Of a stretch of DNA of 64,000 nt, positions 1 to 7,938 are shown one piece after another (within the stretch, counting starts at the first letter, position 1; each line of letters begins with the position of its first letter). Below the pieces are notes generated by a model. It was not told where the DNA came from, did not search any database, and was given only the letters and a program-made list of their open reading frames with translations. The stretch covers positions 339,098-403,097 of the forward strand of contig DDFH01000006.1 in the NCBI GenBank assembly GCA_002337085.1, given 5' to 3'. The position numbers and the translations under genes are program-made. Source of the stretch: Hyphomonadaceae bacterium UBA1933. GTDB lineage: Bacteria > Pseudomonadota > Alphaproteobacteria > Caulobacterales > Aquidulcibacteraceae.

Positions 1-335
1 CCTTCCATGGCATCAACCAATAGCAAGCAGCCATCAACCATTGAAAGCACGCGTTCCACTTCACCACCGAAATCGGCGTGTCCTGGGGTGTCAACAACGT
101 TAATACGGGTTGGGTGTTCTTCATCGCCCCATTCAATAGAGGTACATTTGGCAAGAATGGTAATGCCACGCTCTTTTTCTTGAGGGTTGGAATCCATTGC
201 ACGTTCGGCACGTGCTTCGTTTTCACGATATGCGCCGCCTTGGGCAAGCATACCGTCCATAAGTGTGGTTTTGCCGTGGTCAACGTGGGCAATAATAGCA
301 ATATTGCGCATTGACGGCGCATGTAGATTAGTCAA
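1..335 (-). CDS. typA: GTPase TypA/BipA, N-terminal part (cut by window edge)
   Basis: Ribosome-associated translational GTPase of the EF-G/LepA superfamily. The visible part is the N-terminal G domain: P-loop AHVDHGKTTL, a switch I region ending in QEKERGITI, and the G3 motif DTPGHADFGGEV. The rest of the protein lies beyond base 1. An ATG at 311 starts MRNIAIIAHV but has no Shine-Dalgarno. A TTG at 335 in the same frame gives MTNLHAPSMRNIA and is preceded by AAAGGA at 343-348 with 7 nt spacing, so I choose the TTG start. The family is clear; the start is less so. Confidence 0.93.
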   Translation of the reverse strand, partial: MTNLHAPSMRNIAIIAHVDHGKTTLMDGMLAQGGAYRENEARAERAMDSNPQEKERGITILAKCTSIEWGDEEHPTRINVVDTPGHADFGGEVERVLSMVDGCLLLVDAME

Positions 336-403
336 TTTGGTGTCCTTTAAAAATGCGGGGAGCTGTTCTTTTGCGCGCCCAATATAGGTTTTGCGTTAAA
401 AGG

Positions 404-1393
404 TCAATCCCTAACGGCGCGGGCGGCGTTTATTATTTGCTCAACCTTTATGTCTTTAAAGTCGCGGGCGACAACGGAAACCGTTAATTTACCGCGTGGC
501 GCGATTTGCCTTATATTCGCGGCCTCTGGATTAATGATGGAAACGGTTGGTGCGCCGACAAGACCTGCCAAAACCACCAACTCACTATTAGAGCCGACCA
601 CAAGCGATGCCGCGCGGGCAAGTGATAGATATTCAAAAACATCAACCCGCCCGATTAAATCATCAATACCGCGTAATTGGGCGCGAATTTCATTACCCAC
701 GGCAATGGCGCGGTGCGTTCCCATTAATACGGGTTTAATGTCATTCGAAATTAATTCACCCGCCAATTCAACAAATCGTGTTACTGACCAAATATCACCG
801 GGGCGACCAACTGCGGCCTCTGGCACAAGGATGGCATAATTACTATCAATCCCAAATTTTTCGGGAATGGTGTGATAATCGTTCAATTCCAATGCCCATT
901 TCAAATTTGGCAATGGTGCCGCCCCAATGGGATAGCCTTCTTTCGGGCCAATACCGCAAAGCCATAATTGTTCAGCAATTCTATCAAGTGGGTGCATATT
1001 GGAACGCGCGCGATCAACAAAGGGGTGCGAGCAGCCCATAACAATACCTGACCACATTGGTTTTTTAAGCCAATATTTCTTATAAATACCTTCGGATTCT
1101 TCGGTCTGTGCCAAATCATAGACCATTTCAAAAGATGCTTTTTGCAAAGTATTTGTGAAATTCAGCTCTTGGCGCAGGCCATTGGTGCGCCAATTAGTTA
1201 CTACCTCATCAACGAATGGGCATTCCGCCATAAAGCGATTATATTCAGGTTCGGTAATTAATGTGATATGCGCATCTGCGTGATATTTTCTTATGGCTTC
1301 TAATGCGGCAATATTATGGGTAATATCAACCAAGCTACCCAAAGATATTATCAAAACCCGCGTCAGATCTTGTCTTACAATATCCTGTTGCAT
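404..1393 (-). CDS. Glycosyltransferase family 9 (heptosyltransferase-like)
   Basis: 329 residues resembling ADP-heptose:LPS heptosyltransferases (GT9, GT-B fold). The N-terminus RVLIISLGSLVDITHNIAAL matches the family's opening strand and helix, and the donor-half segment VPEAAVGRPGDIWSVTRF corresponds to the GT9 'P.(A/S)..K.W' region. The late VVGSNSELVVLAGLVGAPTV segment is the usual nucleotide-sugar binding helix. The start is supported by AAAGGG five bases upstream. It lies 10 bp after the GT4 gene in the same orientation, so the two probably form an LPS or surface-glycan operon. Sugar specificity cannot be read from the sequence. Confidence 0.85.
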   Translation of the reverse strand: MQQDIVRQDLTRVLIISLGSLVDITHNIAALEAIRKYHADAHITLITEPEYNRFMAECPFVDEVVTNWRTNGLRQELNFTNTLQKASFEMVYDLAQTEESEGIYKKYWLKKPMWSGIVMGCSHPFVDRARSNMHPLDRIAEQLWLCGIGPKEGYPIGAAPLPNLKWALELNDYHTIPEKFGIDSNYAILVPEAAVGRPGDIWSVTRFVELAGELISNDIKPVLMGTHRAIAVGNEIRAQLRGIDDLIGRVDVFEYLSLARAASLVVGSNSELVVLAGLVGAPTVSIINPEAANIRQIAPRGKLTVSVVARDFKDIKVEQIINAARAVRD

Positions 1394-1403
1394 GACTTGC
1401 CCT

Positions 1404-2543
1404 TTATTTCATTATTTCTTTATAAACGCCCAATGTCTTTTCTTGCAACTGCGCGGCTGAAAACAAAGACTTAACACGCTTTTGGGCTAATTTGGTGAAA
1501 TTTGCAATCTCCATCGGCGGCATCGCCAAAATCTGGCTGATTTTTTGTGCCAATTGTGTTGCATTACCAACATCAATTAAAAAGCCGGTTTCATTATCAA
1601 CCACGGTTTCTATTGCCCCACCAAGGCGCGATGCAATGATTGGTTTTGCCATTGCTTGTGCTTCTGCGGCGGTGCGCCCAAATGCTTCAGGTTCGGTTGA
1701 TGGCGTGGTAACAATATCGGAAATTGCAAAGGCGGTTGGCATGTCATTACATTGCCCAACAAAATGGAAATACTCACCAAGTTTATATGTTTTTATTATG
1801 GACTTTAATTCCAAAACATATTCATCGCGCCCTTGTGATGAGCCAACAAAAATATAATCGGCAAAGATATTTTGTGCTTTTAAAATATTTGCCGCCTCAA
1901 TCAATACCTTTTGCCCCTTCCACGCGGTAAGACGCGCCGGAAGCAGGATTTTTGGCAATTGTCTGCCCGATAATCCCCATTTTGTAATTAGGGCCTCTTT
2001 GGCAGCAATAGTAACTTTTTCAGGGTCAAATTTTTCCAAATCAACGCCGCGATAAACCACACGAATTTTATCGGGGTCTAATTTATGTTGGTTGATAATA
2101 TGTGCCTTGGTATATTCTGAGTTGGCAATCACTAACTCACCCCGCGCCATAAAACCGTTATACCAGCGTTTTAACGATGATTTGGCATTATAAATCCCGT
2201 GATAAGTTGTAACATAATGTACGCCCATTGCCTTGGCCGCGATATATGCCGAAACCGCCGGTGCGCGTGAGCGGGCATGAACAATATCAATCTTATTTTC
2301 TGCGATTATTTTTTTGATTAATGCCACGTTGGAAAATAGGATTTTAAATGGATTTTTGGTTTTAACATCACCCTTTATAAAATGTGCGCCATGTTTTTTT
2401 AATTCGTCCTCCAAAATTCCGCCATTTGACAAAACATATGCCTTGCCTCCATCATTTACGATGGCTTCGGCAACTTCAACTGCGGTGCGCTCTGCACCAC
2501 CAATGTCAAGTTCAGGAATAATTTGCAGGATATTATAGCTCAT
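1404..2543 (-). CDS. Glycosyltransferase family 4
   Basis: 379-residue GT-B enzyme of the GT4 (retaining, RfaB/PimA-like) group. Visible signatures are the N-terminal acceptor-loop GGAERTAVEVA, the hinge segment RLTAWKGQKVLIEAA, and the C-terminal E-x7-E-type donor site in PSTEPEAFGRTAAEAQAMAKP followed by GGAIETVVDNETGFLID. No membrane segment is seen, so it is likely peripheral at the cytoplasmic face. It is first in a two-gene unit with the GT9 gene and is divergent from the hydrolase at 2641 across 97 bp. The acceptor and donor sugars are unknown. Confidence 0.88.
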   Translation of the reverse strand: MSYNILQIIPELDIGGAERTAVEVAEAIVNDGGKAYVLSNGGILEDELKKHGAHFIKGDVKTKNPFKILFSNVALIKKIIAENKIDIVHARSRAPAVSAYIAAKAMGVHYVTTYHGIYNAKSSLKRWYNGFMARGELVIANSEYTKAHIINQHKLDPDKIRVVYRGVDLEKFDPEKVTIAAKEALITKWGLSGRQLPKILLPARLTAWKGQKVLIEAANILKAQNIFADYIFVGSSQGRDEYVLELKSIIKTYKLGEYFHFVGQCNDMPTAFAISDIVTTPSTEPEAFGRTAAEAQAMAKPIIASRLGGAIETVVDNETGFLIDVGNATQLAQKISQILAMPPMEIANFTKLAQKRVKSLFSAAQLQEKTLGVYKEIMK

Positions 2544-2640
2544 ATTTTTTCAATAGTTTATTTATAACAAAATTCAAAGCCATAAAGATTTGAAATAATG
2601 AACCATTGTAATTATTTCCAAAATTTGAAATAAGTTTGCC

Positions 2641-3399
2641 ATGACCAATAATATTCAATTTATCACAAATCCACGCGGGCAAAAGCTTGGGTTTGTTAAA
2701 AACGAAATCTCATCATTAAACTGTGTTTGGCTTTGCGGCTATCATTCCGATTTTTCGGGATCAAAGGCACAGACCGTTGCACAAACCGCAATGGAAAACG
2801 GTGCTTCAAGCCTTTTATTTGATTATTCGGGAACCGGTGTTTCAGAGGGTGATTTTGAAGATGGCACACTTTCAAAATGGCTCGAAGATGCGGAATTTAT
2901 GATAGAGCAACAAACCAAGGGTGATTTAATCCTTTTGGGCTCATCAATGGGTGGTTGGTTGTCATTACGCTATGCGATTAAACATCCCGAACGGGTCAAG
3001 GCATTAATATTGCTTGCGCCAGCACCAGATTTTACCAAGGATTTAATGTGGGATAAATTTCCCCAAGAAATAAAAGATGAAATCACCAATAATGGCTTTT
3101 GGCTGCGTCCATCCGAATATGATGATAATGGTTATCGGGTGACACGTGAATTAATTGAGGATGGTAATAAGCATCTTATTTTGCATGACAAGATTAATAT
3201 CAATGTTCCGGTTACGATTATTCACGGCCTTAAGGATGCGGATGTGCCCTTTGCCCGCTCATTAGAACTTGTGGAGAATTTGACAACAAAAGATGTAAGG
3301 CTTTGTTATATAAAAGAGGGGGATCACCGTCTTTCTAGCGATGACGATCTCGCTTTTTTAAAACAAATTCTTACCATGCAAATCAAAAAATTGAAATAA
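2641..3399 (+). CDS. Alpha/beta hydrolase (Abhydrolase_1/6-like)
   Basis: 252 residues with a complete alpha/beta-hydrolase triad: nucleophile Ser in LLGSSMGGWLSL, acid Asp in HGLKDADVP, and His in EGDHRLS near the C-terminus. An oxyanion-side segment FDYSGTGVSEGDFEDG follows strand 3. It resembles small esterase/lipase-like proteins also annotated as 'alpha/beta hydrolase' near envelope genes in alphaproteobacteria. There is no signal peptide, so it is cytoplasmic. It is transcribed divergently from the glycosyltransferases and converges on the M48 gene, sharing a terminator hairpin. Substrate unknown. Confidence 0.85.
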   Translation: MTNNIQFITNPRGQKLGFVKNEISSLNCVWLCGYHSDFSGSKAQTVAQTAMENGASSLLFDYSGTGVSEGDFEDGTLSKWLEDAEFMIEQQTKGDLILLGSSMGGWLSLRYAIKHPERVKALILLAPAPDFTKDLMWDKFPQEIKDEITNNGFWLRPSEYDDNGYRVTRELIEDGNKHLILHDKININVPVTIIHGLKDADVPFARSLELVENLTTKDVRLCYIKEGDHRLSSDDDLAFLKQILTMQIKKLK

Positions 3400-3423
3400 A
3401 AGCCCCTGAATTAAAGGGGGCTT
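3400..3423 (-). terminator. Hairpin terminator between convergent genes
   Basis: AAGCCCC (3400-3406) pairs with GGGGCTT (3417-3423). Read on the minus strand the stem is followed by TTATTTCAATTTTTT, a fair U-rich tail, so it mainly serves the M48 gene ending at 3429. It may also slow read-through from the hydrolase. Confidence 0.6.
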
Positions 3424-3428
3424 GATAA

Positions 3429-5573
3429 TTATACTTGTGTTGGAATATTATTTTTATTCAATATTTCCCTTGCATCATAAGCATTGATATATTTATCAAG
3501 TAATTCCAAATAAGTTTTGAAATTAAGCCCTTTGGGCAGCATGCCGGTTATGGTTATAATTTTTTTCTTTTTATTGATGCGCACCCGCCCTTTACCCTTG
3601 GTTTTTTGTGGTAAAGGTGCCTCGTCTTTTAGGTGCAAGGTGGTTATCAACTGATGATTGGCAAGGCTTACGTCATATTTCATGACATGCCCCCAAGATA
3701 TTGGCATATCAAGGCCTGTGACCCCAATTTCATTTGCCCTTAAAATCATAAATGGGTAGCGGGAATGAACAAACATAATGGATGCCGCCCATAGTAATAA
3801 CGCCCCAAAGCCTATAAATACACAAGATACGATAAATAGGTCTTTATCGGCTTTTGCGGTAAAGGCAAAGAATAATGCAACCCCACCCGCAAGGCATAAA
3901 ATGGCAAAAATCCCAATTAGCCATAAAATAAATCCAGGATTGGCAACCAGTTGTCTTTCTTCTGTGCTTATTTCGGCAACTTTGCTTTCAAGTTGCTTGC
4001 GATATTCAACCGCATTGGCGCGTACAATTTTGTAAAGCTCTTCCGTAAGGGTACGCGATAATTGCCCAAAATCGGAAAAATATTCATCCATTTTTTGAAT
4101 AGCGTCTGGGGCCAGGGTTTCTTTGGCGTCGGCAATAATATTGCTATCTGCCTTAAGCCCCATTGCTTCGATACGCTGCGCGGTTGGTGGTTGGGTGTCG
4201 GTTGGGTGTGGGATTTTATCTTCAAGATGGGTTGATGGATCCCCCATACCTTCTTCAATCGCCGCCTTTAGAACTTCGGCAACCAAATCCTCATATTTGC
4301 TATCCGATAAAACTGTAACTTGGGACATTATTTTGCCAAGTGGTTTATCGGTTGCAACACTGCGTAACAAGGCACGTGCCGATGCCTCATTTGATGTTAC
4401 TTTTGCACCCCCTTTATCGGCCTCAAATTCGCGCAATCTACTCCAATGTAAAACGGCAAGGTCAAACTGTTCCATGACAAACAGCCCAAGATAAAGGGTT
4501 GGCTTTAATAAAAACCTGTCATACGAATTAACCCCATCATCAAGCGCGTATAAAGAGCGGCTAATACTTGCATAAATTGGCACGAAGCGCTGGCTATATT
4601 CGGTATCGCCGCCAGAAAAGTGTGATAATTCGTGACCGATAATTGCCCCTAGCTCATCCTTTTTCAAAAAAGGCATTAAAGGTAATGGCAAATATAATGT
4701 ATGCCCGTTTAATGTTTCTTTGGCGGGTTCAAGTGTTTTTTCGCCAGAAATTACAAAGAAACCTTGTTCAATGCCCGCAACAATGTGGTCGGGCTTAAGG
4801 GCGTTAAGTTTTTCGGCAAGTTCATCAACAAAGTGCCATATGCCTGGTGCATCCGTGCGTGAAATTTGCCGCCCAATGATTGGATAAGGATTTGGTTTAA
4901 ATGCCGCAAGTGCATGACGTAATTGTACGATAGTTTTTAGGGCAACCCAAAGAATGACGCCAATTAACATTACGCCAAAAACCACTAATTTCATTTCTGA
5001 ATTTGATAATGATCCAGGATGGAAAACCGCCAATACAAAATATGCAATTACCGCTACGCCTGCGATTGTGGTTGCCACTACCTGCACCGCCATCGCTAGT
5101 GGCAAAAGCATGCGTAATATTGAAAAAGAATGCACCAATGCGGCGCGTGATTGCCGCCCAATCGCACTTAAGGATAACCCCGCCCCAAGAACAATGATAG
5201 AAATAAACAGGCTTATGCCCGATGAAATAATAATAAAGGGAACGGCCTTGGTGCGAATGTCCGACATTTTACCCGCGTTTTGCATTTCCTCAAGGTCGCG
5301 CTTTGCTTGGGTCAAGGCCATTGGCCCGCCATAGGTCATTCCGCCGCTTTCATATTGAATAGTAAAATCTGGCTTGCCGGCTTTTTCAAAGCGCGCGCTT
5401 ATTTCGTCGACAATTTTTTGTTGTTCAGTAATCGCATATTGTAATTCTGGTGATTGGGTGGTTTTATTGACCTTTGCCCAAAGACCGAATATCATAATCG
5501 CCAGTGGCAATAATAATGTTATGCCAATCAATTTTAAAAAATATTGCCCTTTTTGAGGTTGCGATTTTACCAT
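3429..5573 (-). CDS. Membrane-bound M48 family metallopeptidase
   Basis: 714 residues, much longer than HtpX (about 290). There is an N-terminal membrane helix (about residues 14-33), more hydrophobic segments around 110-135, 150-185 and 195-215, a cytosolic or periplasmic M48 catalytic core with zinc motif HELSH near residue 315 (context GHELSHFSGGD) and the downstream glutamate region REFEADKGG. Two further hydrophobic segments fall at about 550-610, before a charged tail. This resembles the large 'M48 family metallopeptidase' proteins with extra transmembrane domains, probably in membrane-protein quality control. The start is supported by AGAGGG upstream. Substrate not predictable. Confidence 0.85.
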   Translation of the reverse strand: MVKSQPQKGQYFLKLIGITLLLPLAIMIFGLWAKVNKTTQSPELQYAITEQQKIVDEISARFEKAGKPDFTIQYESGGMTYGGPMALTQAKRDLEEMQNAGKMSDIRTKAVPFIIISSGISLFISIIVLGAGLSLSAIGRQSRAALVHSFSILRMLLPLAMAVQVVATTIAGVAVIAYFVLAVFHPGSLSNSEMKLVVFGVMLIGVILWVALKTIVQLRHALAAFKPNPYPIIGRQISRTDAPGIWHFVDELAEKLNALKPDHIVAGIEQGFFVISGEKTLEPAKETLNGHTLYLPLPLMPFLKKDELGAIIGHELSHFSGGDTEYSQRFVPIYASISRSLYALDDGVNSYDRFLLKPTLYLGLFVMEQFDLAVLHWSRLREFEADKGGAKVTSNEASARALLRSVATDKPLGKIMSQVTVLSDSKYEDLVAEVLKAAIEEGMGDPSTHLEDKIPHPTDTQPPTAQRIEAMGLKADSNIIADAKETLAPDAIQKMDEYFSDFGQLSRTLTEELYKIVRANAVEYRKQLESKVAEISTEERQLVANPGFILWLIGIFAILCLAGGVALFFAFTAKADKDLFIVSCVFIGFGALLLWAASIMFVHSRYPFMILRANEIGVTGLDMPISWGHVMKYDVSLANHQLITTLHLKDEAPLPQKTKGKGRVRINKKKKIITITGMLPKGLNFKTYLELLDKYINAYDAREILNKNNIPTQV

Positions 5574-5708
5574 TATATTTCCCTCTTATTATTCAAATTA
5601 TAATTTGTTTTATAAGATTATTTTCGATTGCAGAATCGCAATGAATAGCATGGTGAAATATAATTTCCATATATTATTTATGGTTTTTTGCTTGAAAGGC
5701 TTTAAAAT

Positions 5709-5731
5709 GGCTATGACATATTGTCATAGCC
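5709..5731 (-). terminator. Rho-independent terminator after SEL1 gene
   Basis: Perfect 10-bp stem GGCTATGACA (5709-5718) / TGTCATAGCC (5722-5731) with a 3-nt loop. On the minus strand it is followed by ATTTTAAAG. It lies 18 bp beyond the stop of the SEL1 gene. Confidence 0.65.
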
Positions 5732-5748
5732 CTGATTGGGATAATGAT

Positions 5749-6708
5749 TTATTTTTTGGGTTTTGATTTCGCTTGTTGGGGTTTTTGCGAATTATTGGCC
5801 TTGGCTTTTTCATAATTTAATATCTGCTGATAAAGCCGCGCGGCATCTGGTACCTCATTCTTGGCAATTTCGGCATATTTTTTTGCGGTTGGGATATCTT
5901 GTTTAACGCCTTCGCCCTTGGCATTAACCAGCGCCCAGTAAAAAGAGCCAGTTTTATCACCCGCTTCGGCAGATTTTTTAAACCATTCAGCGGCATTAAT
6001 TAGGTTTCTTTCGCCGCCACGCCCTTGGTATATTAATAGGCCATAATCCGCCATCGCCGCCGCAATTCCACCTTCTGCCGCCTGTTGCAAAAGGGTGCGT
6101 GCTTTAACAAGGTCATCGGGAACGTTTTCATCACCATCATCAAGTAAAATGGCAAGTGAATAGGCGGCGTTAATATCACCCTTTTGTGCGCCAATATCAT
6201 ATTGTGCGGCAGCAAGCTGAAAACGGCTTTGCGCCATCAAAAAGTCGCCATAGGGCGTAAAGGCATCATTTCTTCCAGCCTTTATTGCTGCTTTATAGGC
6301 ATTTTCAACCTCTTCATTGGATACAACGCTTTGATCAAGTACCCATATCCGTCCCATGCCAATCATGGCATCTGACGAATTTTGCAAATAACCTTGGAAA
6401 TAATATTTTGCGGCCATTGCATAGGATTTTTCAACACCCATGCCATTCTCATATAAAAAACCAACCAATGCGGCGGCATTTCCATCACCGCGTTTTGCTA
6501 ATTCATCACCAAGTTTAAATGCGCTTTTATAATCTCCTGCCTGATAGGCAAGAACCGCTTTATTAAGTTCGCCAATGGTGGGAACTTTTAATGGCTCGGC
6601 CCGCACGTCCTTATTTTGAGGAATAGGGCCATTTGGCATTCGAGGTAAAACCTGTGCGGTAGAAGTTGTTGCAATCAGGGTGATTAAAAGCGGTAATAAT
6701 TTTTTCAT
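5749..6708 (-). CDS. Exported SEL1/TPR-like repeat protein
   Basis: 319 residues with an N-terminal signal peptide (MKKLLPLLITLIATTSTAQ, cleavage expected near TAQ). Several degenerate SEL1 repeats follow: GNAAALVGFLYENGMGVEKSY, GDINAAYSLAILLDDGD, AAMADYGLLIYQGRGGERNL and TGSFYWALVNAKGEGVKQD. The C-terminal 25 residues are K/Q/S-rich. SEL1 repeats are protein-interaction solenoids, and periplasmic versions often act in envelope or stress signalling; the role here is unknown. Its start overlaps the end of thiE by 4 nt (ATGA), implying translational coupling although the functions look unrelated. Confidence 0.85.
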   Translation of the reverse strand: MKKLLPLLITLIATTSTAQVLPRMPNGPIPQNKDVRAEPLKVPTIGELNKAVLAYQAGDYKSAFKLGDELAKRGDGNAAALVGFLYENGMGVEKSYAMAAKYYFQGYLQNSSDAMIGMGRIWVLDQSVVSNEEVENAYKAAIKAGRNDAFTPYGDFLMAQSRFQLAAAQYDIGAQKGDINAAYSLAILLDDGDENVPDDLVKARTLLQQAAEGGIAAAMADYGLLIYQGRGGERNLINAAEWFKKSAEAGDKTGSFYWALVNAKGEGVKQDIPTAKKYAEIAKNEVPDAARLYQQILNYEKAKANNSQKPQQAKSKPKK

Positions 6709-7334
6709 TTAGCTTCGCAAATTTGTTTCAGTTCATTTAATGCTGTTTTAACCCCGCCCGAATGTGACCATACACCAGATGAAACCGCAATAAAATCCGC
6801 CCCCGCATTAATTATCGGCAAGGAATTTCCCGCAACAATTCCGCCAATTGCCACGCATGGAATTTCCATTAAATCTTGCCACCATGTTAAAATTTCAGGC
6901 TCGGCCATATATTTAACTTCTTTGGTTTGGGTTGGGTAAAACGCACCAAAGGCAACATAATCGGCGCCATCTTCGGCCGCCATCATGGCAAGATGACGTG
7001 AATTATGACAAGTGCGCCCAATAATACGATCGTTGCCCAAAATTTTACGCGCTTCAGCAATTGTGCCATCTGATTGCCCCAAATGCACACCATCTGCCTT
7101 GACGTCACGGGCAATTTTGGGGTTATCATTAATGATGCAGGCAATGCCCGCATCCTGAAGCGGCGGCAAAATTTCCTTTGCCAAAAGTACAAAGTCACGA
7201 TTTTCAAGATTCTTTAGGCGTAATTGAAAAACCGAAATTGCGTCGGCGGCAATTACATCATCCAATTGCTTTTGAAATGTCTTTAAATCGTCAATTTTTG
7301 GCGGGCTAATGAGGTAAATTTGTGTTTTTGTCAT
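6705..7334 (-). CDS. thiE: Thiamine phosphate synthase
   Basis: 209 residues, the normal length for ThiE, which joins HMP-PP and thiazole phosphate to make thiamine phosphate. TIM-barrel signatures present: early QLRLKNLENRDF, IINDNPKIARDVKADGVHLGQSD (substrate and Mg site), GRTCHNSRH, GADYVAFGAFYPTQTK (pyrophosphate loop) and the phosphate-binding end AIGGI...GADFIAVSSGVW. TenI-like paralogues lack some of these residues; the DGVHLGQ and YPTQTK motifs favour true ThiE. It is divergent from the exonuclease gene with only about 50 bp between, and has no other thi genes beside it. Confidence 0.9.
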   Translation of the reverse strand: MTKTQIYLISPPKIDDLKTFQKQLDDVIAADAISVFQLRLKNLENRDFVLLAKEILPPLQDAGIACIINDNPKIARDVKADGVHLGQSDGTIAEARKILGNDRIIGRTCHNSRHLAMMAAEDGADYVAFGAFYPTQTKEVKYMAEPEILTWWQDLMEIPCVAIGGIVAGNSLPIINAGADFIAVSSGVWSHSGGVKTALNELKQICEAK

Positions 7335-7387
7335 TCATTACCAATATCATTTATTGCATTATTAAAGCAATAAGGTCACAAGAAATT

Positions 7388-7936
7388 ATGCCTTCTTTTG
7401 TATCTATTGATGTTGAAACCGCGAACAACTCACCCGCGTCAATCTGCCAAATTGGTATGGTTAAATTCGCGGATGGCAAAGTGGTTGATAAATATAATTG
7501 CCTTATAAACCCCGATGAAGGTTTTTTGCCAGCCAATATTATGGTGCATGGTATAAAGCCTGTAATGGTAAAATCTGCCCCCAAGTTTTTTGAAGTTTTT
7601 GATGAGGTTAATGCCTGGCTATCAGATAGCGTTGTAACTTCGCATTCTTATTTTGACCGTTCGGCAATTTTTGGGGCAATCAAACGTGATATTTTACCAG
7701 AGCCACAATATCTTTGGCTCGATGCCACAACAATTATCCGCCGCACATGGGCGCAATATCAAAAGCGGGGTTATGGGCTTGCTAATTTGTGTTCTGACTT
7801 TAAAATCAAGTTCAAGCACCATGATGCGTGTGAAGACGCACGCGCATCGGGGGAGGTGTTGGTGATGGCAATCCGCGATAGTGGGAAATCACTTGGTGAA
7901 TGGTTGGAAGTCCTTAAAAAGAATAAAAAGAGTTAG
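7388..7936 (+). CDS. DEDDh 3'-5' exonuclease (DnaQ/epsilon-like)
   Basis: 182 residues forming a stand-alone DnaQ-like exonuclease domain. Acidic motifs are visible: ExoI FVSIDVETAN (D and E), ExoII TSHSYFDRSA (D), and ExoIII KFKHHDACEDARAS (H and D five residues apart, the DEDDh type). A longer reading frame opens upstream at 7322, but the ATG at 7388 gives the standard family start (MPSFVSIDVETA). It ends 2 bp before polA, so the two are almost certainly cotranscribed. It could supply 3'-5' trimming in repair; the exact substrate is unknown. Confidence 0.87.
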   Translation: MPSFVSIDVETANNSPASICQIGMVKFADGKVVDKYNCLINPDEGFLPANIMVHGIKPVMVKSAPKFFEVFDEVNAWLSDSVVTSHSYFDRSAIFGAIKRDILPEPQYLWLDATTIIRRTWAQYQKRGYGLANLCSDFKIKFKHHDACEDARASGEVLVMAIRDSGKSLGEWLEVLKKNKKS

Positions 7937-7938
7937 AA

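Noticed and set aside
78..387. Plus-strand open frames at the window start
   Set aside because: They lie antisense to typA, whose P-loop and switch motifs are unmistakable on the minus strand.
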